Assembly: GCA_029982755.1 (NCBI GenBank)
Contig: JARRBR010000004.1
Location: forward strand, 1 to 53,336
Direction: 5' to 3'
From: Rhodocyclaceae bacterium
GTDB taxonomy: Bacteria > Pseudomonadota > Gammaproteobacteria > Burkholderiales > Rhodocyclaceae
DNA length: 53,336 nucleotides
The notes beneath the pieces are model-generated. The model did not search any database, had not been told where the DNA came from, and saw only the letters and a list, made by a program, of their open reading frames with translations. Both the position numbers and the translations under genes were made by a program. Each line of letters starts with the position of its first letter. The first letter of the stretch is position 1. Positions 27,583 to 37,712 of the stretch are shown here, piece after piece.

Positions 27583-28200
27583 ATGACCCAACTAAAAGTT
27601 TTTGCGATCGACGGCATCGTCCCCGTCGTCGACCCCACCGCCTACGTGCATCCGTCCGCAGTCCTGATCGGTGACGTGATCATCGGGCCGGGCTGCTACG
27701 TCGGCCCGTGCGCCAGCCTGCGCGGCGACTTCGGCCGGCTGATCCTCGAGCGCGGCTCGAACATCCAGGACACCTGCGTGATGCACGGCTTCCCCGGCAC
27801 CGACACGGTGGTCGAGGAAGACGGCCACATCGGCCACGGCGCCGTGCTGCACGGTTGCCGGGTGGGACGCAATGCGCTGGTCGGCATGAACGCGGTGATC
27901 ATGGACAACGCGGTGATCGGCGAGGCCTCGATCGTCGCCGCCTCGGCCTTCGTCAAGGCCGGCGTGGAGATTCCGCCGCGCGTGCTGGTCGCCGGCATGC
28001 CGGCGAAGGTGATCCGGCCGCTCTCCGAGGAGGAGATCCGCTGGAAGAGCGAGGGCACCGCGACCTATCAGGACCTCTCCCGCCGCAGCCTGGCGACCAT
28101 GCAGGAAACCGCCCCGCTGACCGCGGTCGAACCCGGACGCAAGCGCATCCACATGCCCGACGTGGTGCCGCTGGTGGCCTTGCGCGGCAAGGAAGACTGA
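27583..28200 (+). CDS. paaY: Phenylacetic acid degradation protein PaaY
   Basis: PaaY is a trimeric left-handed beta-helix protein of the gamma-carbonic-anhydrase-like group, reported to act as a thioesterase that rescues CoA from dead-end intermediates. The 205 residues show hexapeptide repeats ([37 protein letters not shown]) and a family-specific C-terminal part ([19 protein letters not shown]). GAGGAG precedes the ATG. It converges on paaX with about 100 bp between. Confidence 0.93.
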   Translation: MTQLKVFAIDGIVPVVDPTAYVHPSAVLIGDVIIGPGCYVGPCASLRGDFGRLILERGSNIQDTCVMHGFPGTDTVVEEDGHIGHGAVLHGCRVGRNALVGMNAVIMDNAVIGEASIVAASAFVKAGVEIPPRVLVAGMPAKVIRPLSEEEIRWKSEGTATYQDLSRRSLATMQETAPLTAVEPGRKRIHMPDVVPLVALRGKED

Positions 28201-28302
28201 GGCCGGGCGAACACCCGACCAGGACGCGGGCGCGTGGACACGCACCGCCCAGCGCAGCCCCCCGGGGCCGCCAGACTGGTCAGGGCGCCGGATGGCCCGG
28301 AA

Positions 28303-29253
28303 TCAGGCTGCGCCGCGCAGCGGGTCGGCGTCCTGGAAACGCTCGAAAAGCCGGGACGACGCCTCCGGCGTGCGACCGTCGGCGAGCTGGAAGTGCGCGT
28401 CGATGTGACGCTCGGAGGCCGCGAGCAGACGACGATAGAGTTCGCGGCACAGCTGGCGCGCGCGCTGGCCCGGCCAGTCGCTCGCCAGCAGCACGTCGGG
28501 CAGGCCGGGGTCGCGCAGCAACAGCCGGCGGTAATCGTGGATGAGCAGCATGCGCAGCAGGAAGGCGCTTTCGTCGTCGGTCTCGCCGGCACCGTCGCGC
28601 AACTGGGCGAGGATGGGCTGATAGCGCGCGACGAAATCCCGATAGGTGGCAGCCAGGCGGTCGAGATTCCATGCCGTGTGCACCAGGTCGGCGTCGCTCG
28701 CCGCCGTCCCCAATGCCGCTTCGGCCGCCATCAGCGGCTTGAGCCGCGGCAACAGCGCCCCCAGCCCCTCTCCGACCAGGCCGTCGAAGGCGGCGATCAG
28801 GTCCGCGCTCGGGTGCAGGAAGCAGTCCCCGTTCAGCGTGCCGAAACCCTGCCAGAAGAGCGCCTTGCGCAGGCGTTCGCGATCCTTCGCCGCAAGCTCG
28901 CCGACCGTGAGGATCAGCCGCCAGCGGCGGTCCCAGATCTGCGCGTCCGAGGCATAGATACGGCGCGAGGCCTCCTCGATGCGCTGCAGGCCGGAAGCGG
29001 TGAGCAGATAGTCGGTACGACGGCCACAGGGCTCGCTGCACAACCACTCGTCGCGCACGAGACGGAACACCGATGTGCGCACCAGGCGCTCGTTCAGGCC
29101 CAGCGGCTCGAGCAGGCGGATGAGGCTGCCCAGCCAGACGCGCCCACCCCTCGGCACCACGGCGTCGCCGAAGACGGAAATGATCAAGGACCCGGCCTGG
29201 ATGCGGTCCTGCTTGCGGAACGCGTCGAGACGGTCTTGGATGGATGTGCTCAC
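28303..29253 (-). CDS. paaX: Phenylacetate-operon repressor PaaX
   Basis: PaaX represses paa promoters and is released by phenylacetyl-CoA. With the GTG start at 29253 (VSTSIQDRLDAF) the protein has 316 residues, the same as E. coli PaaX. The longer open frame to 29355 gives an implausible leader. The N-terminal winged helix includes GRVWLGSLIRLLEPLGLNERLVRTSVFRL in segments, followed by the PaaX effector and C-terminal domains (WDRRWRLILTV, LLLIHDYRRLLLRDP-like LLIHDYRRLLL). It is divergent from paaN across a long regulatory region. Confidence 0.93.
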   Translation of the reverse strand: MSTSIQDRLDAFRKQDRIQAGSLIISVFGDAVVPRGGRVWLGSLIRLLEPLGLNERLVRTSVFRLVRDEWLCSEPCGRRTDYLLTASGLQRIEEASRRIYASDAQIWDRRWRLILTVGELAAKDRERLRKALFWQGFGTLNGDCFLHPSADLIAAFDGLVGEGLGALLPRLKPLMAAEAALGTAASDADLVHTAWNLDRLAATYRDFVARYQPILAQLRDGAGETDDESAFLLRMLLIHDYRRLLLRDPGLPDVLLASDWPGQRARQLCRELYRRLLAASERHIDAHFQLADGRTPEASSRLFERFQDADPLRGAA

Positions 29254-29734
29254 GGGCTGAATTGCGGGACCTGCGCCTTGGGGGCGGAAGTCTATCGATT
29301 CCGTGGCGTAACGCCTAGCACCGGGACGGCGGACAGGAAGGAGCGAGTGGGTCATGAGCGTCGAGGATTGTGGCAGGGCTTGCCGGACGGGCAGCGAACA
29401 GGGCGCGATCAGCGGCTACCCCCTCGGGCTGCGGGGCATGGCGTCGCAGCACCCCCTTATATCGATACCTTCTGACACATAGATTAGCTTTCATAAGTAT
29501 CGCTTTCAAGCGGAGCGCGACTACAAAAAATTCTATCGAGAACACGCAACGGCCTTTCCAGGGCGGAAAAAAAGTTCTTTCTATTTGTTTTTTCAGCACT
29601 TCCTTTCTCGTTAAAGCATTCCGTATAAGGGAATTCGGACATTTTTCACCACCTTCGAACAGATACAAAGGATTGACACAGTACAAATCACTTCGTATCG
29701 TTTGCATCAGAAGACCACTCACACGGAGAGACCA
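29254..29734 (+). promoter_or_regulatory. paaX-paaN intergenic control region
   Basis: This 481-bp gap holds no convincing gene. The part next to paaX is GC-rich like the rest of the window, while 29461-29700 is about 60% A+T by hand count. The hexamer GTATCG or its complement occurs at 29463-29468, 29497-29502 and 29695-29700, the last overlapping the paaN -10 box. These are possible PaaX half-sites, but I cannot match them firmly to the E. coli PaaX operator. TTTCC/GGAAA (29555-29569) is a further short inverted repeat. Confidence 0.5.
29673..29701 (+). promoter_or_regulatory. Promoter of the paa operon
   Basis: A perfect -35 TTGACA (29673-29678), a 17-bp spacer and -10 TATCGT (29696-29701) predict a start near 29708, about 27 bases before the paaN ATG. 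GGAGAG at 29725-29730 is the ribosome site. Confidence 0.75.
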
Positions 29735-31402
29735 ATGACCCACCCCCTGCTCGAAAAGCACCGCGCGACCCTCGACAGCGCACTGAACGCCATCGCCACG
29801 CGCGGCTACTGGTCTCCCTTCCCCGAGATGCCGAGCCCCAAGCTCTACGGCGAGAACGCGCCCGACGAAGGCAAGCGCGCCTTCGAGGCCAACCTGGGCA
29901 AGCGCTTCGAACTCGACCAGCCCGGCCAGACCGGCTGGCACGGCGGTGAGACCTCGCCCTATGGCGTGGCCCTGGACGTCAGCTATCCGGTGTGCGAACC
30001 GGACGCGCTGATCGCCGCCGGCCTCGAGGCCATGAAGGGCTGGCAGGCGGTGGGCGCCGACGGCCGCACCGGCATCTGCCTGGAAATCCTCGACCGCCTC
30101 AACAAGCAGAGCTTCGAGATCGCGCACGCGGTGATGATGACCACCGGCCAGGGCTGGATGATGGCCTTCCAGGCCGGCGGCCCGCACGCCCAGGACCGCG
30201 GCCTCGAGGCCGTCACCTACGCCTGGCGCGAGCAGAGCTTCGTGCCGGCCGAGACCACCTGGGAGAAGCCGCAGGGCAAGAACCCGCCGCTGGTGATGAA
30301 GAAGCACTTCCAGATCGTCGGCCGCGGCGTCGGCCTGGTGATCGGTTGCGGCACCTTCCCGACCTGGAACACCTACCCCGGCCTGTTCGCCGCGCTCGCC
30401 ACCGGCAACGCGGTCATCGTCAAGGCGCACAGCAACGCCATCCTGCCGGCCGCGATCACCGTGCGCACGATCCGCGCCGTGCTCGCCGAGAACGGCATCG
30501 ACCCCAACCTGGTGAGCCTGTGCGTGGCCACCAAGCGCACGGTCACCCAGGCGCTCGCCACCCACCCCGCGGTGCAGTCGATCGACTTCACCGGCAGCAA
30601 CGTGTTCGGCCAGTGGCTGATCGACAACTGCCGCCAGGCCCAGGTGTATGCCGAGCTCGCCGGTGTGAACAACATCGTCATCGACTCCACCGACGCCTAC
30701 AAGGCAATGCTGGGCAACCTCGCCTTCACCCTGTCGCTGTACTCCGGCCAGATGTGCACCACCTCGCAGGCCATCTTCGTGCCCGCCGGCGGCATCGACA
30801 CCGAGGACGGCCACAAGAGCTACGACGAGGTCTGCGCCGACCTCGCCAAGGCGATCGAGCGCTTCCTGTCCAAGGCCGAAGTCGCCCACGCCGTGCTCGG
30901 TGCGATCCAGTCCGCCGACACCGCCGAGCGCATCGACATCGCCAACAGCGGCGCACTGGGCAAGGTCATCCTCGCCTCGCAAAAACTCGACAATCCCGAG
31001 TTCCCCGGCGCCACGGTGCGCACCCCGGTGCTGCTCGCCTGCGACGCCACCGACGAGCAGGCCTACATGGAAGAGCGCTTCGGCCCGATCAGCTTTATCG
31101 TCAAGGTGGCCGATACCGCGGCGGCGATCGCGCTGTCGGAGCGTGTGGTGAGCACGCATGGCGCGCTCACCGTGGGGCTGTACTCGACCCGGCAGGACGT
31201 CATCGACGCCATGACCGAAGCGACCTGGCGCAGCAAGGTCGCGCTGTCGATCAACCTCACCGGTGCGATCTTCGTGAACCAGTCGGCAGCCTTCTCCGAC
31301 TACCACGGCACCGGCGGCAACCCGGCCGCGAACGCCTCGTATTCCGACTCCGCCTTCGTCGCCAACCGCTTCCGCGTCGTCCAGCGCCGTTACCACGTCT
31401 AA
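29735..31402 (+). CDS. paaN: Phenylacetate degradation aldehyde dehydrogenase PaaN
   Basis: It should oxidise the reactive aldehyde formed when oxepin-CoA is hydrolysed. The 555 residues form only an aldehyde-dehydrogenase fold of the PaaN/PaaZ branch: GVGLVIGCGTFPTWNTYPG, NAVIVKAHSNAILPAAIT, FTGSNVFGQWL and the catalytic-cysteine segment SGQMCTTSQAIFVP. The MaoC hydratase domain of E. coli-type PaaZ (about 680 residues) is absent, so a separate hydratase is needed. First gene of the operon. Confidence 0.9.
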   Translation: MTHPLLEKHRATLDSALNAIATRGYWSPFPEMPSPKLYGENAPDEGKRAFEANLGKRFELDQPGQTGWHGGETSPYGVALDVSYPVCEPDALIAAGLEAMKGWQAVGADGRTGICLEILDRLNKQSFEIAHAVMMTTGQGWMMAFQAGGPHAQDRGLEAVTYAWREQSFVPAETTWEKPQGKNPPLVMKKHFQIVGRGVGLVIGCGTFPTWNTYPGLFAALATGNAVIVKAHSNAILPAAITVRTIRAVLAENGIDPNLVSLCVATKRTVTQALATHPAVQSIDFTGSNVFGQWLIDNCRQAQVYAELAGVNNIVIDSTDAYKAMLGNLAFTLSLYSGQMCTTSQAIFVPAGGIDTEDGHKSYDEVCADLAKAIERFLSKAEVAHAVLGAIQSADTAERIDIANSGALGKVILASQKLDNPEFPGATVRTPVLLACDATDEQAYMEERFGPISFIVKVADTAAAIALSERVVSTHGALTVGLYSTRQDVIDAMTEATWRSKVALSINLTGAIFVNQSAAFSDYHGTGGNPAANASYSDSAFVANRFRVVQRRYHV

Positions 31403-31411
31403 GGATTTCCC

Positions 31412-32206
31412 ATGGAATACAAGAACATTCTCTTCACCATGGAGGCGGGCATCGCCCGCCTGACGCTGAACCGTCCGGACAAGCTCAACAGCTTCACCGG
31501 CGACATGCACGCCGAACTGCGTGACGCCCTCGACACCATCCAGGCCGACAAGTCGGTGCGCGTGCTGGTGCTGACCGGCGCCGGCCGCGCCTTCTGCGCC
31601 GGCCAGGACCTCGCCGACCCCGACATGGCTGCGGTGGGCGGCAAGATGCCCGACATCGGCAACGTCGTCGAGAAGAACTACAAGCCGCTGGTGCTGCGCC
31701 TGCAGAACCTGCGCGTACCCACCATCGCCGCGGTCAACGGCATCGCCGCCGGCGCCGGCGCCAGCGTGGCGCTGGCCTGCGACCTGGTGGTGGCGGCGAA
31801 GTCGGCCTCCTTCCTCCAGGCCTTCAGCAAGATCGGCCTGATCCCGGACACCGGCGGCACCTGGTTCCTGCCCCAGCGCGTCGGCATGGCGCGCGCCATG
31901 GGGCTGGCGATGCTGGCCGACAAGCTGCCCGCCGAGAAGGCCGCCGACTGGGGCCTGATCTGGGCCGCCTACGACGACGCCGAGTTCGCGGCGAAGGTCG
32001 ACGCCATGGCCGCGCAACTGGCAACCATGCCTACCAAGGCCTTGGTGCGCACCCGCCAGGCCATGCACGCCGCACCCGGCCACACGCTCGAGCAGCAGCT
32101 CTCCTTCGAGGGCGGCTTCATGCGCGAGCTCGGCTGGAGCCCGGACTACGCCGAAGGCGTCGCCGCCTTCATGGAAAAACGCGCACCGAAGTTCACCGGG
32201 GAATGA
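31412..32206 (+). CDS. paaG: Ring-1,2-epoxyphenylacetyl-CoA isomerase PaaG
   Basis: PaaG, a crotonase-family enzyme, turns the ring epoxide into oxepin-CoA. It also isomerises the double bond later in the pathway. The 264 residues include the oxyanion-hole motif GRAFCAGQDLAD and GIAAGAGASVALACDLV, and the catalytic-Asp loop IGLIPDTGGTWFLP characteristic of PaaG. It lies 9 bp after paaN and overlaps paaH by ATGA. Confidence 0.94.
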   Translation: MEYKNILFTMEAGIARLTLNRPDKLNSFTGDMHAELRDALDTIQADKSVRVLVLTGAGRAFCAGQDLADPDMAAVGGKMPDIGNVVEKNYKPLVLRLQNLRVPTIAAVNGIAAGAGASVALACDLVVAAKSASFLQAFSKIGLIPDTGGTWFLPQRVGMARAMGLAMLADKLPAEKAADWGLIWAAYDDAEFAAKVDAMAAQLATMPTKALVRTRQAMHAAPGHTLEQQLSFEGGFMRELGWSPDYAEGVAAFMEKRAPKFTGE

Positions 32207-33762
32207 GCGTGACCGACACCCAGACCTCCAAGCCCGCGGCGCAGCCCCTGCCCGCCTCTGCCGTCATCGCCGTGGTCGGCACCGGCGCCATGGGTGCCGG
32301 CATCGCCCAGGTCGCTGCGGCGGCCGGCCACGTGGTCAAGCTGCTCGACAACCGCCCCGGCGCTGCCGCGAAGGCGATCGACGGCATCCGCGCCCAGTTC
32401 GGCAAGCTCGCCGACAAGGGCAGGATGAGCGCCGAGGCCGCACAGGACGCCGGCGCGCGCCTGGTCGCCGTCGAGCAGCTCGCCGATCTGGCCGACACCG
32501 CGCTGGTGGTCGAGGCCATCGTCGAGAACCTGGAAGCCAAGCAGAAGCTGTATCGCGACCTGGAAGACATCGTCGGTGCCGACTGCATCTTCGGCACCAA
32601 CACCTCGTCGATCTCGGTGACCTCGATCGGCGCCGCGCTGCAGCGTCCCGAGCGCCTGGCCGGCCTGCACTTCTTCAACCCGGCGCCGCTGATGAAGCTG
32701 GTCGAGATCGTGTCCGGTCTCGCCACCGAGCGCGGAGTCGCCGACACCCTGTTCGCCACTGCCGCGGCCTGGGGCAAGACGCCGGTGCATGCGCGCTCGA
32801 CGCCGGGCTTCATCGTCAATCGCGTCGCCCGCCCCTACTACGCCGAGGCGCTGCGCGTACTCAACGAGGGCGGCGGCGACTGCGCCACGCTGGACGCGAT
32901 CATGCGCGACGCCGGCGGCTTCCGCATGGGGCCGTTCGAGCTCATGGACATGATCGGCCACGACGTCAACTTCGCGGTGACGCGCTCGGTGTGGAACGCC
33001 TTCTACAACGATCCGCGCTTCACGCCCTCGCTGATCCAGCAGGAACTGGTCGATGCCGGCTTCCTCGGGCGCAAGAGCGGACGCGGCTTCTACGACTACC
33101 GCGAGGGCGCCGAGCGCCCCGCCGCGCAGGTCGCAGTGGCGCAGCAGGCGCCGGACGAGATCGTGCTGCACGGCCACTCGGCCGCGGCGCATGCGCTCGC
33201 CGACCGCCTGTTCGAACGCAACATCCCGCACTCCTGGGGCGAGGCCAGCGACGGCCGCATCGCCGAGGTCGGCGGTGCGGTGGTGTTCCTCACCGACGGC
33301 CGCACCGCCACCCAGCGCGCCGCCGACATGGGCATCGCCAACGTGGTGCTGATCGACCTCGCGCTCGATTACGCCACCGCCACGCGGATCGCCGTCGGCG
33401 CCGCAATCAACTGCTTCGCGCCCGCGGTCGGCGCCGCCATCGGCCTGCTGCAGGTCGCCGGCTTCGAGGTCTGCCGCCTCGGCGACACGCCGGGCCTGGC
33501 CCTGATGCGCACCGTGGCCATGCTCGCCAACGAGGCCGCCGACGCGGTCAATCAGGGCGTGTGCGACGCCGCCGGCGCCGACTCGGCCATGAAGCTGGGC
33601 GTCAACTACCCGCGCGGCCCGCTCGAATGGGCGGACCGCGTCGGCCCGTCGACGATCTGCACCGTGCTGTCCAACCTCGCCCGCTTCTACGGCGAGGATC
33701 GCTATCGCGTCTCGCCGCTGATCCAGCAGCGCGTCTTTGCCGGAAAGAAGATCCATGACTGA
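32203..33762 (+). CDS. paaH: 3-hydroxyadipyl-CoA dehydrogenase PaaH
   Basis: PaaH oxidises 3-hydroxyadipyl-CoA to the 3-oxo form with NAD+. The 519 residues contain the Rossmann motif VVGTGAMGAGIAQ, the catalytic region GLHFFNPAPLMKLVE with H and downstream STPGFIVNRVARPYY, and a second C-terminal 3HCDH domain (VNYPRGPLEWADRVG), as in the PaaH family. It overlaps paaG by 4 bp and paaI by 8 bp. Confidence 0.95.
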   Translation: MSVTDTQTSKPAAQPLPASAVIAVVGTGAMGAGIAQVAAAAGHVVKLLDNRPGAAAKAIDGIRAQFGKLADKGRMSAEAAQDAGARLVAVEQLADLADTALVVEAIVENLEAKQKLYRDLEDIVGADCIFGTNTSSISVTSIGAALQRPERLAGLHFFNPAPLMKLVEIVSGLATERGVADTLFATAAAWGKTPVHARSTPGFIVNRVARPYYAEALRVLNEGGGDCATLDAIMRDAGGFRMGPFELMDMIGHDVNFAVTRSVWNAFYNDPRFTPSLIQQELVDAGFLGRKSGRGFYDYREGAERPAAQVAVAQQAPDEIVLHGHSAAAHALADRLFERNIPHSWGEASDGRIAEVGGAVVFLTDGRTATQRAADMGIANVVLIDLALDYATATRIAVGAAINCFAPAVGAAIGLLQVAGFEVCRLGDTPGLALMRTVAMLANEAADAVNQGVCDAAGADSAMKLGVNYPRGPLEWADRVGPSTICTVLSNLARFYGEDRYRVSPLIQQRVFAGKKIHD

Positions 33763-34222
33763 CAAGCACGCCATCCCCACCGACCCGCAGGCGCTGGCCG
33801 AGGCCGTCGCCGCGGCGATGTGGTCGCGCGACCGCGCCGCCCAGGCGCTGGGCATCCGCATCGAGGCCGTCGGCCCCGGCACCGCGCGGCTCAGCATGAA
33901 GGTACGAGGCGACATGGTGAATGGCCACCACATCTGCCACGGCGGCCTGATCTTCAGCCTCGCCGACACCGCCTTCGCCTACGCCTGCAACGCCTACAAC
34001 CGCAACACCGTGGCCTCGGGCTGCAACATCGACTTCGTCGCCCCCGGCAAGGAAGGCGACACGCTCACCGCCGAGGCCGTCGAGCGCTCGGCCTCGGGCC
34101 GCACCGGTGTCTATGACATCACCGTGCGCGACAGCGCCGGCAAGACCGTCGCGCTCTTCCGCGGCAAGAGCTACCGCATTTCCGGCGAAGTCATCGCCGG
34201 CCTGGCGGCCGAAACGGCCTGA
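33755..34222 (+). CDS. paaI: Acyl-CoA thioesterase PaaI
   Basis: PaaI is a hotdog-fold thioesterase that releases CoA from hydroxyphenylacetyl-CoA and similar dead-end esters. The ATG at 33755 gives 155 residues. The active-site helix is MVNGHHICHGGLIFSLAD, where the HGG and the following Asp are conserved, followed by YNRNTVASGCNIDF. Its start lies inside the end of paaH, a sign of coupled translation. Confidence 0.94.
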   Translation: MTDKHAIPTDPQALAEAVAAAMWSRDRAAQALGIRIEAVGPGTARLSMKVRGDMVNGHHICHGGLIFSLADTAFAYACNAYNRNTVASGCNIDFVAPGKEGDTLTAEAVERSASGRTGVYDITVRDSAGKTVALFRGKSYRISGEVIAGLAAETA

Positions 34223-34258
34223 GCGGCCACCCCAGAACAGAGAGGAGAAGACAACACC

Positions 34259-35584
34259 ATGACCGTGAAGAGCCCCCAGCCCGGCGATCTCGACCCGATC
34301 GAGACCGCCAGCCGCGACGAGATCTCCGCGCTGCAGCTGCAGCGCCTGCAGTGGTCGGTGCGCCACACCTACGACAACGTCGCGCCCTACCGCAAGCGCT
34401 GCGAGGAAGCGGGCGTGCACCCCGACGACCTGAAGTCGCTGGCCGACCTCGCCAAGTTCCCGTTCATGACCAAGACGGACCTGCGCGACAACTACCCCTT
34501 CGGCCTCTTTGCCGTGCCGCGCGACAAGGTCGCCCGCCTGCACGCCTCGAGCGGCACCACCGGCAAGTCGGTGGTGGTCGGCTACACCAAGCGCGACCTC
34601 GACAACTGGGCCGACGTCGTCGCCCGCTCGCTGCGCGCCGCCGGCATCCGTGCCGGCGACATGGTGCACAACGCCTACGGCTACGGCATGTTCACCGGCG
34701 GTCTCGGCGCCCACTACGGCATCGAGCGCGCCGGCTGCACGGTCGTCCCGATGTCCGGCGGCCAGACCGAGAAGCAGGTCCAGCAGATCATGGACTTCCG
34801 CCCCGACGCGATCATGGTCACGCCGTCCTACTCGCTGGTGATCGCCGAGGAGTTCGAGCGCCTGAACATCAAGCCCGAGGAGATCTCGCTCAAGGTCGGC
34901 GTGTTCGGCGCCGAGCCCTGGGGCGAAGGCATGCGCGCCGAGATCGAGCGCAAGCTCGGCATCGACGCCATCGACATCTACGGCCTCACCGAAGTCATGG
35001 GCCCGGGCGTAGCCTGCGAGTGCATCGAGACCAAGGACGGCCCGGTGATCTGGGAGGACCACTTCTACCCCGAGATCATCGACCCCGAGACGGGCGAGGT
35101 CCTGCCCGACGGCGAGGAAGGCGAGCTGGTGTTCACCTCGCTGACCAAGGAGGCATTCCCGGTCATCCGCTATCGCACCCGCGACCTCACCCGCCTGCTG
35201 CCGCCGACCGCGCGCTCGTTCCGCCGCATCGGCAAGATCACCGGGCGCTCGGACGACATGCTGATCGTGCGCGGTGTGAACGTGTTCCCGACCCAGATCG
35301 AGGAGCAGATCCTGCGCGACAAGCGCCTGTCGGGCAACTACCAGATCGTGCTGACCCGCGACGGCCACCTCGACAACGTCGAGATCCGCGTCGAGGTGCA
35401 ACGCGAGCTGTCGGGCAAGCTCAGCCGCACCGAGACCGAGACCATCGCCCGCGAGTTGCAGCACCACATCAAGACCATCATCGGCATCTCCACCAAGGTG
35501 AACGTGATGGAGTTCGAAGCGATCCCGCGCACGCTGACCGGCAAGGCACGCCGCGTCATCGACCAGCGCCCGAAGCAACTGTAA
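34259..35584 (+). CDS. paaK: Phenylacetate-CoA ligase PaaK
   Basis: PaaK activates phenylacetate to phenylacetyl-CoA using ATP, the entry step. The 441 residues show the phosphate loop ASSGTTGKSVVVGYT, the IYGLTEVMGPG adenylate motif, YRTRDLTRLL and the hinge GRSDDMLIVRGVNVFP. The catalytic lysine is K429 in PRTLTGKARR, which fits the PxxxxGK motif modified by Pat acetyltransferases; a Pat gene lies 6 kb downstream. AGAGAGGAG precedes the start by several bases. It sits between paaI and paaJ. Confidence 0.95.
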   Translation: MTVKSPQPGDLDPIETASRDEISALQLQRLQWSVRHTYDNVAPYRKRCEEAGVHPDDLKSLADLAKFPFMTKTDLRDNYPFGLFAVPRDKVARLHASSGTTGKSVVVGYTKRDLDNWADVVARSLRAAGIRAGDMVHNAYGYGMFTGGLGAHYGIERAGCTVVPMSGGQTEKQVQQIMDFRPDAIMVTPSYSLVIAEEFERLNIKPEEISLKVGVFGAEPWGEGMRAEIERKLGIDAIDIYGLTEVMGPGVACECIETKDGPVIWEDHFYPEIIDPETGEVLPDGEEGELVFTSLTKEAFPVIRYRTRDLTRLLPPTARSFRRIGKITGRSDDMLIVRGVNVFPTQIEEQILRDKRLSGNYQIVLTRDGHLDNVEIRVEVQRELSGKLSRTETETIARELQHHIKTIIGISTKVNVMEFEAIPRTLTGKARRVIDQRPKQL

Positions 35585-35594
35585 GGAGCCGGTG

Positions 35595-36800
<1,206 letters not shown>

Positions 36801-36816
36801 GGCACGGGACCCGGTC

Positions 36817-37602
36817 ATGACATACGAAACCCTCGCCATCGAACGCCGCGGCGCGGTCGCGACGATCTGGATGGACCGCCCGGAGGTGTTCAACGCCTTC
36901 AACGAACAGCTCATCGCCGAGCTGGGGACCGCCTGCGCCGAGCTCGACGCCGACGCCACGGTGCGCGTGGTGGTGCTGGCCGGTCGCGGCAAGCACTTCT
37001 CGGCTGGCGCCGACCTCAACTGGATGCGCCGCGCCGCCGACAGCACCGAGGCCGAGAACCTCGCCGACTCGCGCAAGTTCGCCGCCATGCTGCGCGCGCT
37101 GTCGGGGATGTCGAAGCCGACCATCGCCCGCGTGCAGGGCGCCGCGCTGGGCGGTGGCACCGGCCTGACCGCAGCCTGCGACATGGCGATCGCGGCGGAC
37201 GATGCCAGCTTCGCGACCTCCGAGGTCAAGTTCGGCATCATCCCCGCGGTGATCAGCCCCTACGTGCTGCGCGCGATCGGTCCGCGCCACGCGCTGCGCT
37301 ACTTCCAGAGCGCCGAACGCTTCGGCGCCGCGGAGGCCAAAGCCATGGGCCTGGTCAACGAGGTCGTCGCCGTCGATGAACTCGACGCCGCGGTCGACCG
37401 ACTGGCCCAGGCCCTGCTCGCCTGCGGGCCGCAGGCCCAGCTCGCCGCCAAGCAGCTGATCGCCGCGCTCGCCGGCCGTCCGATCGACGATGCGGTAGCC
37501 GAGGACACCGCACAACGCATCGCCCGTCAGCGCGCCACCGAGGAAGCCCGCGAAGGATTCGCGGCCTTCTTCGACAAACGTTCGCCGGCATGGATGGCAT
37601 GA
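36817..37602 (+). CDS. Enoyl-CoA hydratase, probable PaaF function
   Basis: This 261-residue crotonase-family protein sits where paaF (2,3-dehydroadipyl-CoA hydratase) is expected. Motifs are GRGKHFSAGADLNWM, GAALGGGTGLTAACDMAIA and SEVKFGIIPAVISPYVL. The ADLNWM and AVISPYV wording resembles methylglutaconyl-CoA hydratases (LiuC) more than typical PaaF. Context favours dehydroadipyl-CoA as substrate; sequence alone does not decide. It lies 16 bp after paaJ. Confidence 0.8.
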   Translation: MTYETLAIERRGAVATIWMDRPEVFNAFNEQLIAELGTACAELDADATVRVVVLAGRGKHFSAGADLNWMRRAADSTEAENLADSRKFAAMLRALSGMSKPTIARVQGAALGGGTGLTAACDMAIAADDASFATSEVKFGIIPAVISPYVLRAIGPRHALRYFQSAERFGAAEAKAMGLVNEVVAVDELDAAVDRLAQALLACGPQAQLAAKQLIAALAGRPIDDAVAEDTAQRIARQRATEEAREGFAAFFDKRSPAWMA

Positions 37603-37700
37603 ATACCCGCCGCGCCCCGGGCGTGGCGACCGATTGAGGAGAGGGCGGGCCGCAGCACGTCCCGCGTTCCGTTCCGGTATCCCCCGGAGCGGTGTTTGCT

Positions 37701-37706
37701 AGGAGG
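37701..37706 (+). promoter_or_regulatory. Consensus Shine-Dalgarno of paaA
   Basis: AGGAGG lies six bases before the ATG at 37713 and settles the paaA start against the frame opening at 37692. It is the best ribosome site in the operon, fitting a need for large amounts of monooxygenase. Confidence 0.85.
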
Positions 37707-37712
37707 AAACAC

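Noticed and set aside
29370-29738. Open frame of 122 codons in the AT-rich paaX-paaN gap
   Set aside because: It has no ribosome site and no recognisable domain, it runs through the paaN promoter, and it ends inside paaN.
29315-32083. 922-codon open frame on the - strand opposite paaN and paaG
   Set aside because: It is a shadow of strong + strand genes with GC-rich third positions. Its translation is His/Gly/Val/Asp-rich without motifs. The same holds for the long frames at 33602-35578, 35556-37241, 41572-44313 and 51163-53136.
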